From: Tulasnella sp. 424
Taxonomy: Eukaryota > Basidiomycota > Agaricomycetes > Cantharellales > Tulasnellaceae
NCBI GenBank assembly: GCA_019633425.1
Contig: WSUB01000031.1
Location: 244,040 to 308,039, forward strand
Direction of reading: 5' to 3'
Length of the DNA stretch: 64,000 nt
Position numbers and translations under genes: made by a program
In this document: piece by piece, positions 1 to 11,376 of the stretch
How positions within the stretch are numbered: position 1 is the stretch's first letter
Layout: the number at the start of each line of letters is the position of its first letter
Notes under the pieces: model-generated
The model's input: only the letters and a program-made list of their open reading frames with translations
Told to the model about the DNA's origin: nothing
Databases searched by the model: none

Positions 1-1249
1 ACGGAAACGTCGCATTCTCCTCCAACAGGGGCGATACAACGGGTTGAGGCCCCGAAGGCTCGTTGAGAGGCTGACTGGAGGTGGGAGTGCACCCATGTAC
101 GAAATCGATCTGGATCTAGGTATGATTGCGGTAGCTGGGTGTCAGCAAGTCGAGGTCGACTTGAATGGAGTCTAAAGAAGTTGAGACACTTACGAGGCGG
201 GCTAAGCTGAGAAGCAAGCTTAAGAGCACGACTGCGGCCGGAACGAGAATCCCGACAAGGGCATCGTTCCGGATCCAAGTCCTAACGTGAGGCTTGGGAC
301 GAGGATGGATGAATGGGAGAATCGCTGTGAAGGGCGATTCGTCTCCAGTCTGAATCGATATGGGTAGCGAAAGGTCAGCGAGGGGAAGTCGTCGAGGGAG
401 AGGAAATCTGGAGGAAAGCGAGAACAAGAACCTACTTCGTGAAAGACGAGACTGAGAAAAAGAAGAAAACAGAGCCAAGTACCAAGGGCTCGGTGTCGCA
501 CGGCAGGGTTGAATTGCGTCATGGAGATCTCTGGAAGGAGAATGCGGTCAAGGGAAGGAAGGGGGATGATAGGAAGTACCGTTACGCTGGAATTCAGGGA
601 AGAAGGGTCTTCTCTGGGGTCTCAGGTGGTGGTAGATGCAGAGAAAGAGTCGACATGCCAGCAACCTCTATATATACGTCACGGTGTCCAATTCAATCGG
701 CGCCCAGTGACTGTCCCTCGTTTCCCACACGCCACCTCCAGTCAACACTCAAATAGCATGCGATCTGATGTTCGAAATCTCTCTTACAGGCTTGTTTAGG
801 GAGGCGGACGAAGAGGCATAGTGGGAGCGGTCCAAGCCGAGAGTGGGCTGTCAACGATATCCCAACCGGGGCTTGTGTGCGATGCACCGTAAAAATCATA
901 TTTCCATTCCATTGAGTACACACAGATACCAAGTCAAAACAGACCCAGAAATCGCCAATCACATCTCCGAGACCACACGAGAGGGCTGCCGATCGCCCTT
1001 CCGTAGCAGCTTAGACCTTCGATTCATAGCGTGCTGCAGAGCCCAGAAAGAAGAGCGTAGCGGTCGTATAAGTATAATACATGGTAAGCATCTTGATCGG
1101 TCTTATATCCTTGATCGATTCCGTCTGGGCCTATCCAGTGAGGATGGCTGCTACTAGTTATATCCCATATGCATGCTTCCGGTATCTATTAATGGGACCC
1201 AATATTGTGGTAATGGAGCATAAAAATCATCGGAATTCTTCATCTGAGA
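1..1249. other. Left flank, no gene recognised
   Basis: This stretch precedes the left border of the tandem segmental duplication and has no second copy in the window that I could see. Only short, mutually overlapping open frames occur, with no recognisable protein motif. It may be non-coding or strongly decayed. Confidence 0.4.
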
Positions 1250-2587
1250 GACCACGGCCAGGGGACCGGGGGTTGAGTGCATAAAAGGGTCCTTCCCAAC
1301 TTGGTAATCCAAATTTGCTTCGGACCCTTCTATAATCCTTGAACCAACAGGAAAGCCTTCAGAACGTCACCGAATAAAGTAAACCGGTCACGACCGGCGT
1401 CGATATTCAACAAATCATTGGGCAAATCCGGCGATCGAATAAAGATCCAGATTCCCAAGGCCGGTGGATAATGTTGAACCGAGAAAAGATAGGTACCCAA
1501 TCTCGATATTTCTCTTTGGGATATCCGGATTAAGACCTGAGCGCTTCCAGAGGGACGGGGAACCTATTTTGTGCAAGGGTCATCAAGTCGAGAATAATCA
1601 ATCCTTTTTCTGGCAGGTGGACACAATCGAAATGGCCCTTTCCGCATCACCTCGGCCTCCAGCTCAACGGAGTAGAAGCGATTGTACCTCTCAACGAGAC
1701 CGAGGGTCGTAATCTGGGGGGAAAAGGCGTAGAACAGAGGGGAAGAGGATATCTGGACTTTCTAGCACTCGGAGATACATACTGACCGAATCAGGAATTT
1801 GTCTGGCAGCGAGTCCGTCCGTCCGGATCTGTACCCAGCCCTCTGACTTTCTAGTCTACCGACCGAAGCAAAGTAGTACTCGTACGCCGGTTTATGTGGA
1901 TTAGAATAGCCTTATGCATATATACATATATTGCGCCCGTCGGCTTGGATCCGGACTGTGGGGTATGATAGTCGAATCCACGTTCCTGTCACTCAACCGA
2001 CGCGAAGATCAGTATTGATAATCAGAAACCCCTGTAGAGAGAAGAATTCTATCATATAAAACCGCGACGGGAGACTACAATATTTGACGGCAAGAGCGAC
2101 GCGACTCCAGAAATGGGGAAAATAAAATTTAAGGAGAATACTTACGCAAAGCTTGGAGCAAACCCCCAACAGTGATGAATCCGAATACTGGATATCTCAC
2201 TAGACGCTTAAAATCGCATTGCATAGACTAAACTGTACATAGAGAAGTTGGTTTTCGATTTCTATGTTTCCTGATATATCTTCCAAACACTGCTGGCTCG
2301 GGCGCGACGATCTCGGAATGCTGACAAACACGAACATGTGAGAACTCATCATCATCTTTTCCCCCGTCCTCCATCAACAGTGGCGCAGCGAGTATGGAGA
2401 CGATATCGAAGATGTCACCCCGGATCTTGAGTTCACGTTGCTCAAAGTATAATCTGATACACTAGTGCTCGTGATACATGGGGTTGAGAAAGGCGGGGAT
2501 CAGAAGGTATAAGAAGAGCCCGATCAGTACTTTGCATCGCCTACTCCACGACCGGCCTTTGTTGACTCGTTTACCCTATTCCTCGCG

Positions 2588-2985
2588 ATGAGTTTCAAAG
2601 TGAGACTCATAGCTTGTGCTCCAGTAGTTAGGAACTAATACGCGCTTCGTAATAGCTATCTATTACTGACAGGTATACGTGATTTCTTTTCAGAGGGATG
2701 CATGGGAGTCGCTGACACTGGTACAGTTGCTACTGTGGATGCCACTACAGACATTACCATTAAGGAGCTCAAACAACGAATCGCCACCCAACTCGGTGCG
2801 TCAGTTTCGGAGATCTTACTCGGGAAGAAGGGCTCGTGCGTGTTCCCGTGTTCCCCCAATCGCTTCCTCATTAAGACGCCGGTTATGTCCGACTACCTAC
2901 TTATAGCATCGCGAAATACAGCAACGACGAGGCAAAACTTAGTGATTACTATATTAATGCAGATTCTAAACTGGAACTGCGCTAA
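2588..2985 (+). pseudogene. Ubiquitin-like gene 1 (probably broken in exon 2)
   Basis: This is the copy A partner of the intact Ubl gene at 13990. Exon 1 (2588-2599) codes MSFK and is followed by a GTGAGA donor. Exon 2 starts at 2656 but lacks 14 nt relative to its partner, which breaks the frame into exon 3. Exon 3 (2727-2835) and exon 4 (2907-2985) are still open and have the ubiquitin-fold signature: TIKELKQRI helix, a loop ending in GKKG, then KLSDYYI and a terminal LR followed by TAA. An internal ATG at 2702 could still give a 70-residue protein lacking strand 1. It is called a pseudogene because of the exon 2 deletion. Confidence 0.6.
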
Positions 2986-3299
2986 GTTCGTGGCGTCGCC
3001 GGTGATTGAAATGGAGACCCGTCGTTAAGCCATCGATACAGCAGCGTTTCGAGTCCATCGCGGCTCGATCACGGATCATCGCCTTGGCGTATAATAAGCG
3101 TCCCATTCTATCGTTTCCTCAGCTTCACAACATAGCCAATACATACTACTACATTATGGAACGTGAGTTTGATGACCGTAACCAGGCGATGATTGAGCTG
3201 GAGGCCTCGAGCGCAATGAATAGCTCGCTGGCCACCTAGCTTGGAAACAATTTCCGTTTGATTTATAATCTTCAGTTGGAGTTCGATCCGGGACCGATG

Positions 3300-3930
3300 T
3301 TTCCAGTTTCAGAAGCGTGTGGCTCTGACGTTTGGCCGCTAGTTTCTGATACCCTAGCGTAGGTAGCCTCGGATTATAATTGAAGCGGTAACTGACATTC
3401 GATATATGATCTTCCCGTTCGATCTCGTGCTGCCATGATGACTTGACTGTAACAAAACCAAAATGGTGCGGCTGTAATAGAGCGAAAATAGCCGCTGGCA
3501 GGCTCGGCGCCGAGGCGTCAACCGGAAAGATTTGTCTTGGAAGTCGCTTCCTCCTTTCGGCAAGCCTACCGGAGCACTTGTCACAGATTATACCGGGGTT
3601 TCAACACGCTCATTACTTATTATTACCCAAAGTGATGATGTAGTCCGGGTACCAACAGGAAGAGGTCTCGGGAATGGTTCTCATTGGCGGATCTGGGATG
3701 ATGCTCCGGCTTTACCCATAAGCCAGAATGCCGAACCGCGGCATCTTGAAACACCATGTTCCGGGTTGTAAAGTCTCAAAGGGTTATGCTATCCTTTCCT
3801 ACGAGCCTGAGGCACTTCCTCTTCGCTGGAAAGCAAACCTGTGCCCACCCGATTCGCTGTGCGTTGGGCTGATGCATCATAGATATTCTCAAGGCATTGG
3901 CTGAATTGCCATGTTCTTTGCTATGCCGAA
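3300..3930. repeat. Orphan copy of the GH7 upstream module
   Basis: The block is closely similar to 8660-9210 and 23430-23960, which lie upstream of two GH7 genes, and weakly to 60060-60490 before the third. A partial copy is at 14700-15040. Here no GH7 gene follows. Similarity stops at about 3912 and unrelated sequence begins. It shows that the GH7 upstream region was duplicated more than once, including before the large tandem duplication. Confidence 0.7.
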
Positions 3931-5203
3931 AGTACTGCTTACTCTTCCCTCGACATCGACCTTTACTAGGCCCATTGCTTGAAGGGTTTCACTGGAGCGT
4001 CTCTCCAATATTCACAGCCCAGTAAGCACTTAATTTCGGTGACAAATTTCCAAGGATTCATTTGTCCATTCACCATCACTGTGTGCCCAGAACCCGGCAC
4101 TTTGCCTCGAAAAAACGGGAATTTCGCGTAAGGGAAACCGGTTGATTTGCGTAAGGATCGCCCCGGATTCTGCACCCAAGACAAAACACCGGTCCGGGGC
4201 CAATTTTTACAGGGTACTGAAACTCGATATATTCACCCAGTGAGCAATTTAGAATACAAATATATATCTATCAAGTTCATGCCAAATAATCCCAGTAATT
4301 ATCCAACTCACGTCAAATAACGGACCTATAAACTGAACCGAAGGTCCGGCGTGATAATGTCAGGCTCGGGTATAAGAAAGTAATGCAGATTATCATACCT
4401 TACCTGCATTGAACGAGTCAATAGCGGATACCAGAGACGTGAAATGTTTAGGTGAATTCCTGATGAGCAAGAATGGCGTTAATACCTTTCAACAAATGTA
4501 GAGAGCCGTGAACATACCTTCGCATCGCTAGTGAACTGGTTCCCTTATCTTTAGATAGAAAGCGAGACTGAATAAGCTATTTAAAACCTTTTCATACAAC
4601 GGAGGGTTCACTCACCTAATAGGATGGCACGATTTGCCACAGAAAAGTCGAACACAATGGGAGGGTAGGTAGAGGGCAATTGCAAGCTTAAGGTGAATGT
4701 TGGTTGAGAACGAAACGGCTAGAGGGTGGGAACCGTAGAGTTTGGAACGACTTGGACGCAATGTCGCGCGGATGTCGTAGAGACTGATTCTTGTGCCGAT
4801 CAAGGAGGCCAACTCAAGCGAGTTTCCAAATGCAAAGCTCACAAAGGTATTTGGTACTACTTACAGCTTCAGAACTGGAGTATCTAAATCGACTTGCCCA
4901 ATCCCGGGGTCGGAACTTGTAAAAGTTGGCTTCCGTAGGTAGAAACTCGATTAAAACCCTGGGGTTTGGGTACACAGTGCATGATATTGTTTAGATGGCG
5001 CCGTGTGATCCTTGCTCCGGAGCAATTTATCTCCCATGTTAGCGTTATGGCCGGTCCAGCGAAGATCTCATACTGTGTGTGGTAATATCTGTGATATTAA
5101 GATTCATGCTACCATAAAGGCGTAAGATGAGGTTATACAGGCGGTTCTGGAGCGTCATACGGGGAACGACCAAGGCATCTCCTAAAACCACGACCAGCCC
5201 GAG
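3931..5203. other. Gap without recognisable gene
   Basis: This sequence is present only in copy A. The open frames are short and none shows a motif. Nothing else was identified. Confidence 0.4.
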
Positions 5204-5613
5204 CTACCGCATAAACAACGGCGTTCTCTCATCAATTTTATACCTACTTAGTGAGGCACTGCCGTTGCTGTAAATCACATAGCTTAGGAAGGGAAGGGGA
5301 TCTTAGGCTCGATGGCTGGACGACGACCGACAGCCAATGTTCTCACGTGTTTTTCTTCCCTATAACTATCTCTGGACCCGGGATGCCCGTTTTATCCGCG
5401 ATACGGTCCTTGAGCTCGTCAATTGTGGTGTTGAGATTCGCTTCAACAGTTACTACGAAGGGTGCCTAACGTCAGCAATTCGCAGAAAGGAACACAAAGA
5501 AGAGACTCACCCTGACGGCCCAGTCTATCGGTGACGGTCAGCTAACCAACCCAAATCCGTAATAAGCAGGTTATAAGTAATAACAAACTGCTAAATACCT
5601 TGAAGTCGGCCAT
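5204..5613 (-). CDS. Ubiquitin-like protein, 71 aa (Ubl gene 2)
   Basis: The spliced product has the full ubiquitin fold order. Strand 1 is MADFK plus LTVTDRLGRQ. Strand 2 is VTVEA, the helix is TIDELKDRIADKTGIP, and the tail is SLSRYKIDERTPLFMR followed by the stop. It aligns with ubiquitin throughout but stops where ubiquitin reaches LR. There is no C-terminal Gly-Gly, so conjugation to targets is not expected. Four exons are read: 5613-5599, 5541-5511, 5452-5347 and 5267-5204. All three introns (57, 58 and 79 nt) have GT-AG ends and phases 0, 1 and 2, matching the sister genes. Function is unknown; a non-conjugated Ubl adaptor or decoy is inference. Its copy B partner at 15.6 kb is truncated. 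Confidence 0.75.
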
Positions 5614-6042
5614 TTGTGAAAGTGGCGAGGAGGGCGGGTACCACAGAGTGTATGGTTCAGAGAGCTTGATACGAATCGGGATGCGCTGCATAATACATCA
5701 AAAGGACTCTATTTATTCTCACGCCTCCACCCGTGCCGGAGCAGCTAAGAAGTTGGAGTAGACTCCCGGACTGGTTCCGGCCGAGAGATACAGGGCTACT
5801 ACTGCTCGGGATGATCTCGTCCCAGTCTAGCAGATTACCCTCTTGCTATTCCCCATGCCATACTTAAATAACTTTCTGCTTATCAGTTAGCTTGCTTGCG
5901 CGTGGTCAGCCCGCGCACTCGTTCATCATGGTGTTCAGGTTACGTGCTGTTACTACGGGGCCAAAACCGGTGGCGTATGGCAGGTCTTGGATCCTTAAGC
6001 GGTTAGCTATGCTTGAGGCCACCTCTTTGAATATAATCAAGG

Positions 6043-6276
6043 CTATCCAGAAGATACATCAACTGTATACGTCTTTTTGCCTTCGCAATATGCAGTCCGC
6101 GGTTCACGAGGTAGGTAGAAATTGGGAGCAGGTTCGGGGACTTTAAGTCGACTGGTGGCGTTTATGTTAAGCATGGTTACCGGCCCTCCATACACATTCA
6201 ATCCGTGTACCGTTTCGTACATGAGGGCTTCATCCACTGGGGTACATTTAGGGTTCTGGCGGAGACGAACATTCAT
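6043..6276 (-). pseudogene. Unidentified coding-like relic, copy A
   Basis: A 77-codon frame is conserved in the duplicate at 15702-16172, with shared stretches such as PVDxAxMYETVHG and KVPEPAPNFYLP. In this copy it ends early; in copy B it continues to 156 codons. I do not recognise the protein. Conservation of the frame in two copies hints at a former exon, but the flanks contain stops on this strand. Confidence 0.3.
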
Positions 6277-6466
6277 GCCATGCTGAATCTTGACGATCCC
6301 TAAAGTCCTCCACCCTAGCTTATGTGAGGAATGTTGAGTATGCGAACAGTGTACGCTTATCCAAGGCTGTCTATTACTTCTTCTGGGGATGTGTAAATCC
6401 CCCCGGGTCGTCGTGCCACTCCGCTCAGCCGCAAGTCTGGACTAGGTCGCTACCTCATTTCTCATA

Positions 6467-6735
6467 GTAGCTACTTTTAAATTAGGGCCCCGGACTCATA
6501 GTTCACAATTAGAAGTTAAAATATATCCTCCGAATAGCTGAACACCACTGCCAGAGTGGGGCGTGCCGGTGCGTGATGTGGTTTAGCAGAGAAATCGGCC
6601 AATTGGGAACGCTGACACTACCGCAGTGACGGTGAACGCTAGTACTAGTATGACCATCAGAGAGCTTAAGCAGAGAGTTTTAAGGAAATAGGGATATCGC
6701 TTCCGGGCATTATATCAGCGAAGAAAGGCTTGTAC
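6467..6735 (+). pseudogene. Ubiquitin-like gene 3, relic
   Basis: The Ubl exon pattern is visible but broken. The expected first codon is GTA instead of ATG at 6467-6469, followed by ATFK codons and a lost donor. The 31-nt exon 2 (6538-6568) reads LNTTARVGRA. Exon 3 starts at 6627 with VTVNA and the helix TIRELKQR, then meets an in-frame TAG at 6689-6691. No Ubl-like exon 4 is seen. The partner at 16362-16628 is also damaged, so this member was probably lost before or soon after the duplication. Confidence 0.6.
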
Positions 6736-7404
6736 CCATTGCCGTATTGCGCCCATAAGCTTCCTCGCCTTGTTCATAAGGCCATCGGCCGGTTTCTGTC
6801 ACTCCCTTTATAGCTAGCCTAAGGGTGTCTGGGTTTACCCCTAGGAATGTCACCTCACGCAACGTGATCCCAATATTTGGTACTCTCGGCGCGGAAGGGT
6901 ATAGTAATTCGTCAACGACGCGTGTGTTCGAGTATCTTGATTTTGAATCAGAAATTCCCCTTGTCCCTGTCGATGAGTTTCGGCTGTATCTCGTTCTAGC
7001 AGTGCAAAAGAGCGGATTTTGGCTTTCGAAACCCCTCGCGGAGAAACCCTCGCGAGGCGTCCTAGGATTTTGAAGCGAGATCGGGCCCGCACAGCTCCAG
7101 GCGGCGCAAGTAATGTTTCGTGCTTAAGTATACCAGACGAAATACATGCCTGGAGTCAACGAAGGGATAGCCCCCTCATATTTGCTCGGGGCAGTCAATA
7201 TGTACGAAGTCCCACATCGGAAAATGAGCGATTTCCCGTCGTAGGGAGTTGCTATTCCGCCATCGGCAAGTCTGGTCGCTGGTATGCTCGGCCGTATAGA
7301 AATCAAATAAATGCGAACAAGTCATTTACATAAACAGCGACAATAAGTACTTCGTCTCGAGATGAGAATGTTGGCCATCGAGGATCTACCAACGGCATAA
7401 GCCG

Positions 7405-7815
7405 TCACTTGACCTTTCTTAGAGTAATCTGAACCTCCGTGTCTTTATTAATCTCATAGGCTTCAAGCGTGGCATTATCGTTTTTATAGACTAGATCCCT
7501 AGGTGATAGGATAGGGGAACAATAAGGGTTCGATGAACTCCGGCTCTAGGGGAGGACGGATAAATAAACCTGCTTTGTAGCTGCAAAATCGGCACTCCGG
7601 TGGTCCGAAACACGAGGTTCTTCAACTCTTTGATGGTCATCCCAGGAAGGGCATCGACTGTCACTGAGGGTATTGTTGGTGATTCGCTTAGCTTCCAACT
7701 CTCAATATCCGCTTACACTTCCGGCCACTTTTGTCAGTCAGATTTAACTATATAAAATTCTTGGTTCAGTAATTAAGAGGATATATTGCTGGAGGCTTAC
7801 CTTAAAGCTAGACAT
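7405..7815 (-). CDS. Ubiquitin-like protein, 77 aa (Ubl gene 4)
   Basis: The exons are 7815-7801 (MSSFK), 7747-7717 (LNLTDKSGRK), 7663-7570 and 7498-7405. All introns are GT-AG and the frame is kept through to TGA at 7407-7405. Strand 2 is LTVDA, the helix is TIKELKNLVFRTTGVP, and the C-terminal part reads ATLEAYEINKDTEVQITLRKVK, matching the TLSDYNI...LHLVLR region of ubiquitin. A three-residue tail KVK replaces the Gly-Gly. The partner at 21729-22129 is also open, making this the only pair in which both copies look functional. The role is unknown. The family call rests on fold order, helix motif and intron phases. Confidence 0.75.
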
Positions 7816-8000
7816 TCGGGTAAGTGGTTGAGAGTAAGCTGGCGGGTGGTTGTGACTGGGAGGAGAATGATAGGAATCAAGCTCCAGTCCGTGATATACC
7901 CGACGATCGCCGTATCGCTCACGTTTTATAGTGTCCTAGCTGTAGGTTAAGTACGACTGAGGTGGTGTCTTGGGTTGTTGGTTCCGACAGGTGTACATTC

Positions 8001-8375
8001 CACCGACCATCAACATGCTAACAGCTCCCCAAGCGTACCCGGAGTATCCTCCAGTTACGCCGGTGACGTACGTCTTGACCGCGCCGAAGATCAGGGGAAT
8101 GATGCCTGTGTCGGCGTACGAGCAGATCAACGCGGTTGGACGTTTTCTACGGCAAGAGTGGGATCAAGCCGCTCAAAAAGTAGCCCGAGCCGATCGCGAG
8201 GGCGGAGATGTAGAGGCGCTTCGTGGGGACTTCTTCCGTTGCTGGTGGGATGCGTTAGCAAGCGAGACTACAGACTCGGACGATATCAAAAGAAATAAGC
8301 TGCACCCAATCCTTTACCAAATTTCAACAGGGCTGCGGTCAAACCAACACCATCACTCCACTTCAAGCGATCCGC
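8001..8375 (-). pseudogene. CCC1/VIT gene fragment 1
   Basis: This stretch matches exon 4, the last intron and the end of exon 3 of the intact CCC1/VIT gene (26851-28426), with many changes. Both ends are breakpoints: at about 8001 it abuts Ubl-gene flank, and at about 8375 it abuts a non-coding block that recurs at 23155. It has no start and its frame is disrupted. It is a second, independent truncation of the transporter gene, distinct from the one at the unit boundary. Confidence 0.75.
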
Positions 8376-9540
8376 TCCTTCCTCAGTCTCCCTGCGAGCA
8401 TTTTTAATAGGTAAGTGCTCCGTTGCGGGTGGCGCGGCACACTGATGAATCCGAATGCCGGATCTCCCGCTAGGCGCTGAAAATCCCAGTGCATAGGGTA
8501 ATTTTTATATAGAGAAGTTGGTTTCGATTTATATGTTTGCTGGTATGTCTTCCATACACTGTTGGCTCGGGAGCAATGGTGCAGGATATGAGAATGCTGA
8601 CAAATACGAACATGCTGAGTGCACGTGAGAACTCATCATCATCTTGTTCCCCCTCCCTCCTCCATCATATCCTAGCGTAGGTGGCCTCGGATTATAATTT
8701 AAGCGGTAACTGACATTCGATATATGATTTTTCCGTGCTCCCATGATAGCTTGGCTGTAACAAAACCAAAATAGCGTGGCTGTAACAGAACTAAAATAGC
8801 CGCCGGCAGGCTCGGCGTCGAGGCCTCAAGCGGAAAAATTTGTCTTGGAAGTCGCTTCCTCCTTCCGGCAAGCCCACCGGAGCACTTGTCACACATTATA
8901 CCGGGTTTTCAACACGCTCATTACTTGCAGTCATGATGTAGTCTGGGCACCAACAGGGAGAGGTCTCGGGAATGGTTCTCATTGGCGGATTTGGGATGAT
9001 GCCCCGGTTTTACCCATCAGTCAGGATGCCGAACCGCGGCATATTGAAACACCATGTTCTGGGCTGTAAAGTCTCAAAGGTTCTGCTATCCTTCCCTACG
9101 AGCCTGAGGCACTTCCTCTTCGCTGGAAAGCAATCCTGTGCCCACCGGATTCGCTGTGCGTTGGGCTGACGCATCATAGATATTCTCAAGGCATTGGCTG
9201 AATCACCGATATGTCAATCTATTTGCAGCCCGGATGTCTCACCCGACTTTCGCGCAACGGAGCCAAGAATAGCCACCCTGGGGATGGATCTATGCTGCTC
9301 CCAATGCTCAGCAGCTTCGAATCCCACTCTATTCCTCGGCTACTCCAACCACGGAACTGTCATCGGCGAGAAGGCCATCTTCTCTTCTCGGACGTCTATC
9401 GGTTACAATTGTCAACCTTGATGGAACGGGGATTGACGACCTTCCATTTTCGTCGATGCGCTGCTCCCTCCGCGCAGAATGAAGAATTTCAAAGGCATTG
9501 CACTAATTCGGCCACCGTATATTCTCCGTCACGTTAAGAC
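8376..9540. other. GH7 upstream repeat block, non-coding
   Basis: The block is duplicated at 23155-24346 (copy B) and in part at 60060-60826 before the third GH7 gene. It has no convincing gene. A short tandem duplication of about 26 nt occurs at about 8750-8805. The last 400 bp, with strong similarity among all three GH7 copies, presumably hold the regulatory sites of the cellulase gene. Confidence 0.55.
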
Positions 9541-9547
9541 TATATAA
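9541..9547 (+). promoter_or_regulatory. TATA box of GH7 gene 1
   Basis: TATATAA lies 111 bp before the start codon. The same box, preceded by a conserved CGTATATTCTCCG and CACGTTAAG context, sits at nearly the same distance in the other two GH7 genes. Confidence 0.7.
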
Positions 9548-9657
9548 GGATCAACCAAAGGGTCACCAAATCACCATCGGTCAACTACTCGTCTACCGCA
9601 GCCCAGTTCAACAGTCCTTTTCCACCTCCCAACTTCCCAACCCGCTTCAAAAACAAA

Positions 9658-11376
9658 ATGTACAGCTCCACTGCTCTCCTTGCGCTCTCTGGCCTCCTCG
9701 CCACCGTCTCCGCTCAACAGGTCGGCACCAACACCGCTGAGACTCACCCAGCCATCACCTGGTACAAGTGCACCACCGCTGGCGGCTGTACTGCTCAGGC
9801 CGGTAAAATCACCCTCGACGCCAACTGGCGCTGGACCCACACAACCACCGGCTACACCAACTGCTACACCGGAAACGCTTGGGACGCCACCCTCTGTCCC
9901 GACGGCGTTACCTGCGCCGCAAACTGCGCTATTGACGGTGCTGACTACTCTGGCACTTACGGTATCACCACCTCCGGCAACGCTTTGACCCTCAAGTTCG
10001 TCACTCCCAACAGCAACGGCAAGAACGTCGGCTCTCGTGTCTACCTCATGTCCGATGACACCACCTACAACATCTTCAAGGTTCTAAACCAAGAGTTCAC
10101 CTTCGACGTCGATGTTTCGAACTTGCCTTGCGGCTTGAACGGTGCTGTGTACTTCTCGGAGATGGACGCCGATGGTGGTCTTTCCAAGTACCCCGGCAAC
10201 AAGGCTGGTGCCAAGTACGGAACTGGTTACTGTGACTCGCAGTGCCCTCGTGACTTGAAGTTTATCAACGGCGAGGTACGCGTAGTCTGACCTCCCTGAT
10301 GCTCGAAACCGCCCACTGACGAAATCCTCAGGCTAACGTCGCTGGCTGGACCGGCTCTTCTACCAACTCTGGCACCGGTAACTACGGCTCATGCTGCAAC
10401 GAAATGGACATCTGGGAGGCTAACTCCATCTCGGCCGCCTACACCCCTCACCCTTGCTCCGTTACTGGCCAAACCCGCTGCACCGGCGCCGACTGCGGCA
10501 ACCCATCTCGTTACAGCGGTGTCTGCGATCCCGATGGCTGCGACTTCAACTCTTACCGCCAAGGCGACACTACATTCTACGGCCCCGGCTTGACCGTCGA
10601 TACCACTAAGAAGATTACTGTCGTCACCCAGTTCATCACTGATAGCGGTACTGCTACGGGCAACCTCAGTGAAATCCGCCGCCTGTACGTCCAGAATGGC
10701 GTTGTCATCCAGAACTCGGTCAACACGGTCGCTGGTATCCCCGCTGTGAACTCGATCACGGAGGCTTACTGCGACGCTCAAAAGACGACTTTCGGCGACC
10801 AGCAGCAGTTCCAGGCTAAGGGCGGCCTCACCGCTATGGGTCAGTCCCTCGGTCGTGGTAGTGTTTTGGTCCTCTCCGTCTGGGACGACTACGCAGTCAA
10901 CATGCTCTGGTTGGACTCTCAGTACCCCACTGACTGCACCGCAGCCGGATGCTACCGCGGTACCTGCCCCACGACATCCGGTGTTCCCTCTGACATTGAA
11001 ACGAGCGCTGCAAGCGCCACTGTGACTTACTCCAACATCCGTGTTGGTGACATCGGCTCGACTTACACCGGCACTACCACCTCTACCACCACGACCTCGA
11101 CCTCTTCCACTTCCACCAAGTCTTCTTCTACTACCTCTCCTACTACCACCAAGTCCTCGACCACCACCACCAAGTCTTCGACCACTAGCTCCGCTCCTGG
11201 TGGTACTCAGACTCACTACGGCCAGGCTCGTTGATCCTTCTTTTCTTCTCCAGAACCCCACTAATGCACGTTCTCTCGCTTTACAGTGCGGAGGCCAAAC
11301 CTACAGCGGTCCCACCGTCTGCGCTTCCCCTTACACTTGCCAGTACTCCAACCCTTACTACTCTCAGTGCTTGTAA
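9658..11376 (+). CDS. cbh1: GH7 cellobiohydrolase I with CBM1, 533 aa (copy 1)
   Basis: This is a secreted reducing-end-acting cellobiohydrolase. A signal peptide ends near residue 19 (VSA|QQ). The GH7 domain carries the catalytic EMDIWE motif, with nucleophile Glu230, Asp232 and acid/base Glu235. A Ser/Thr-rich linker leads to a C-terminal CBM1 with six Cys and the cellulose-contacting YGQ and NPYYSQCL aromatic residues. Exons are 9658-10275, 10332-11225 and 11287-11376. Intron 1 is GT-AG. Intron 2 has a GC donor where both sister genes have GT. It sits inside the CBM1, and without splicing translation stops after two codons, giving an enzyme without CBM. Length and motif order are normal for the family. 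Confidence 0.95.

Noticed and set aside
10389..11261. 290-codon minus-strand frame across GH7 copy 1, and similar frames in copies 2 and 3
   Set aside because: It is a shadow of GC-rich third positions in a well-supported GH7 gene on the + strand.
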